From: JBOFIQ01 sp051654905
GTDB lineage: Bacteria; Actinomycetota; Actinomycetes; Propionibacteriales; Propionibacteriaceae
Length of the DNA: 5,347 nucleotides
Assembly (NCBI GenBank): GCA_051654905.1
Contig: JBOFYY010000152.1
Span: forward strand, 1 to 5,347
Reading direction: 5' to 3'
In this document: positions 5,246-5,347 of the stretch, one piece after another
How the letters are laid out: each line of letters begins with the position of its first letter
How positions within the stretch are numbered: position 1 is the stretch's first letter
Translations under genes and position numbers: made by a program
The notes under the pieces: model-generated
What the model saw: only the letters and a program-made list of their open reading frames with translations
What the model was told of the DNA's origin: nothing
Databases searched by the model: none

Positions 5246-5347
5246 GACGTCATCGACTCAAATCCATGTGCGACCTGGATACTTGGTTATATCTTTTGGT
5301 TAACTTACCTTCGGTAGTCGTTGTCAACGACAACCAAAATATATCCC
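5209..5347 (-). repeat. Right inverted terminal repeat (139 bp)
   Basis: This is a perfect inverted copy of bases 1-139. Its presence shows that the right genome end was reached and that the window is a full-length genome. Read on the - strand it places the CRE-like site and the ATAAAAATAG element upstream of the VP gene, so this copy probably also serves as promoter for the capsid transcription unit. The terminal branched palindrome occupies 5285-5347. Confidence 0.96.
5245..5252 (-). promoter_or_regulatory. CRE-like palindrome TGACGTCA in right ITR
   Basis: This is the mirror copy of the left-end site. Here it lies upstream of the capsid transcription unit and abuts the TATA-like element of the proposed VP promoter, which makes a regulatory role more plausible than at the left end. 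Function is inferred from the consensus only. Confidence 0.42.

Overview
This window looks like a complete, linear genome of an ambisense densovirus (Parvoviridae, subfamily Densovirinae), a virus of arthropods or related invertebrates. Both ends carry the same 139-base sequence in inverted orientation, with perfect identity, so both genome ends appear to be present. The + strand of the left half codes for non-structural proteins with the parvoviral pair of domains: an HUH nickase and an SF3 helicase. The - strand of the right half codes for a capsid protein with the parvoviral phospholipase A2 motif. I do not assign a species. The intact reading frames and intact ends favour an exogenous virus over an endogenised copy.

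Layout. 1-139: left inverted terminal repeat (ITR), with a terminal palindrome that can fold into a two-armed hairpin and a CRE-like site. 140-347: non-coding leader. 348-383: TATA box and initiator of the left promoter. 432-1146: the NS3 region, which is not one open frame here but is spread over three. 919-954: a second TATA/initiator pair, inferred to drive NS1 and NS2. 1025-2927: NS1 and NS2, which start 7 bases apart and overlap in different frames. Both are interrupted by a 61-base intron (1650-1710) with near-consensus splice sites. Splicing gives NS1 of 613 residues and NS2 of 288 residues. 2900-2940: the meeting point of the two transcription units, with facing AATAAA signals. 2938-5034 (-): one uninterrupted VP reading frame of 698 residues. 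5044-5196 (-): a 50-codon ORF with a CxxC pair, ending 9 bases before the VP start. 5209-5347: right ITR, containing the likely VP promoter.

How the parts work together. NS1 would nick and unwind the terminal hairpins for rolling-hairpin replication; NS2 and NS3 are accessory proteins. The VP protein would form the capsid, and its N-terminal phospholipase would breach the endosome during entry. The most unusual points are the intron inside NS1 and NS2, which separates a nuclease-only product from the full-length nuclease-helicase; a stretch of about 115 bases open in all three forward frames; the broken NS3 frame; and the small Cys-containing ORF ahead of VP. The transcript models (promoters, splice sites, start-codon use) are read from sequence motifs alone and are not measured.
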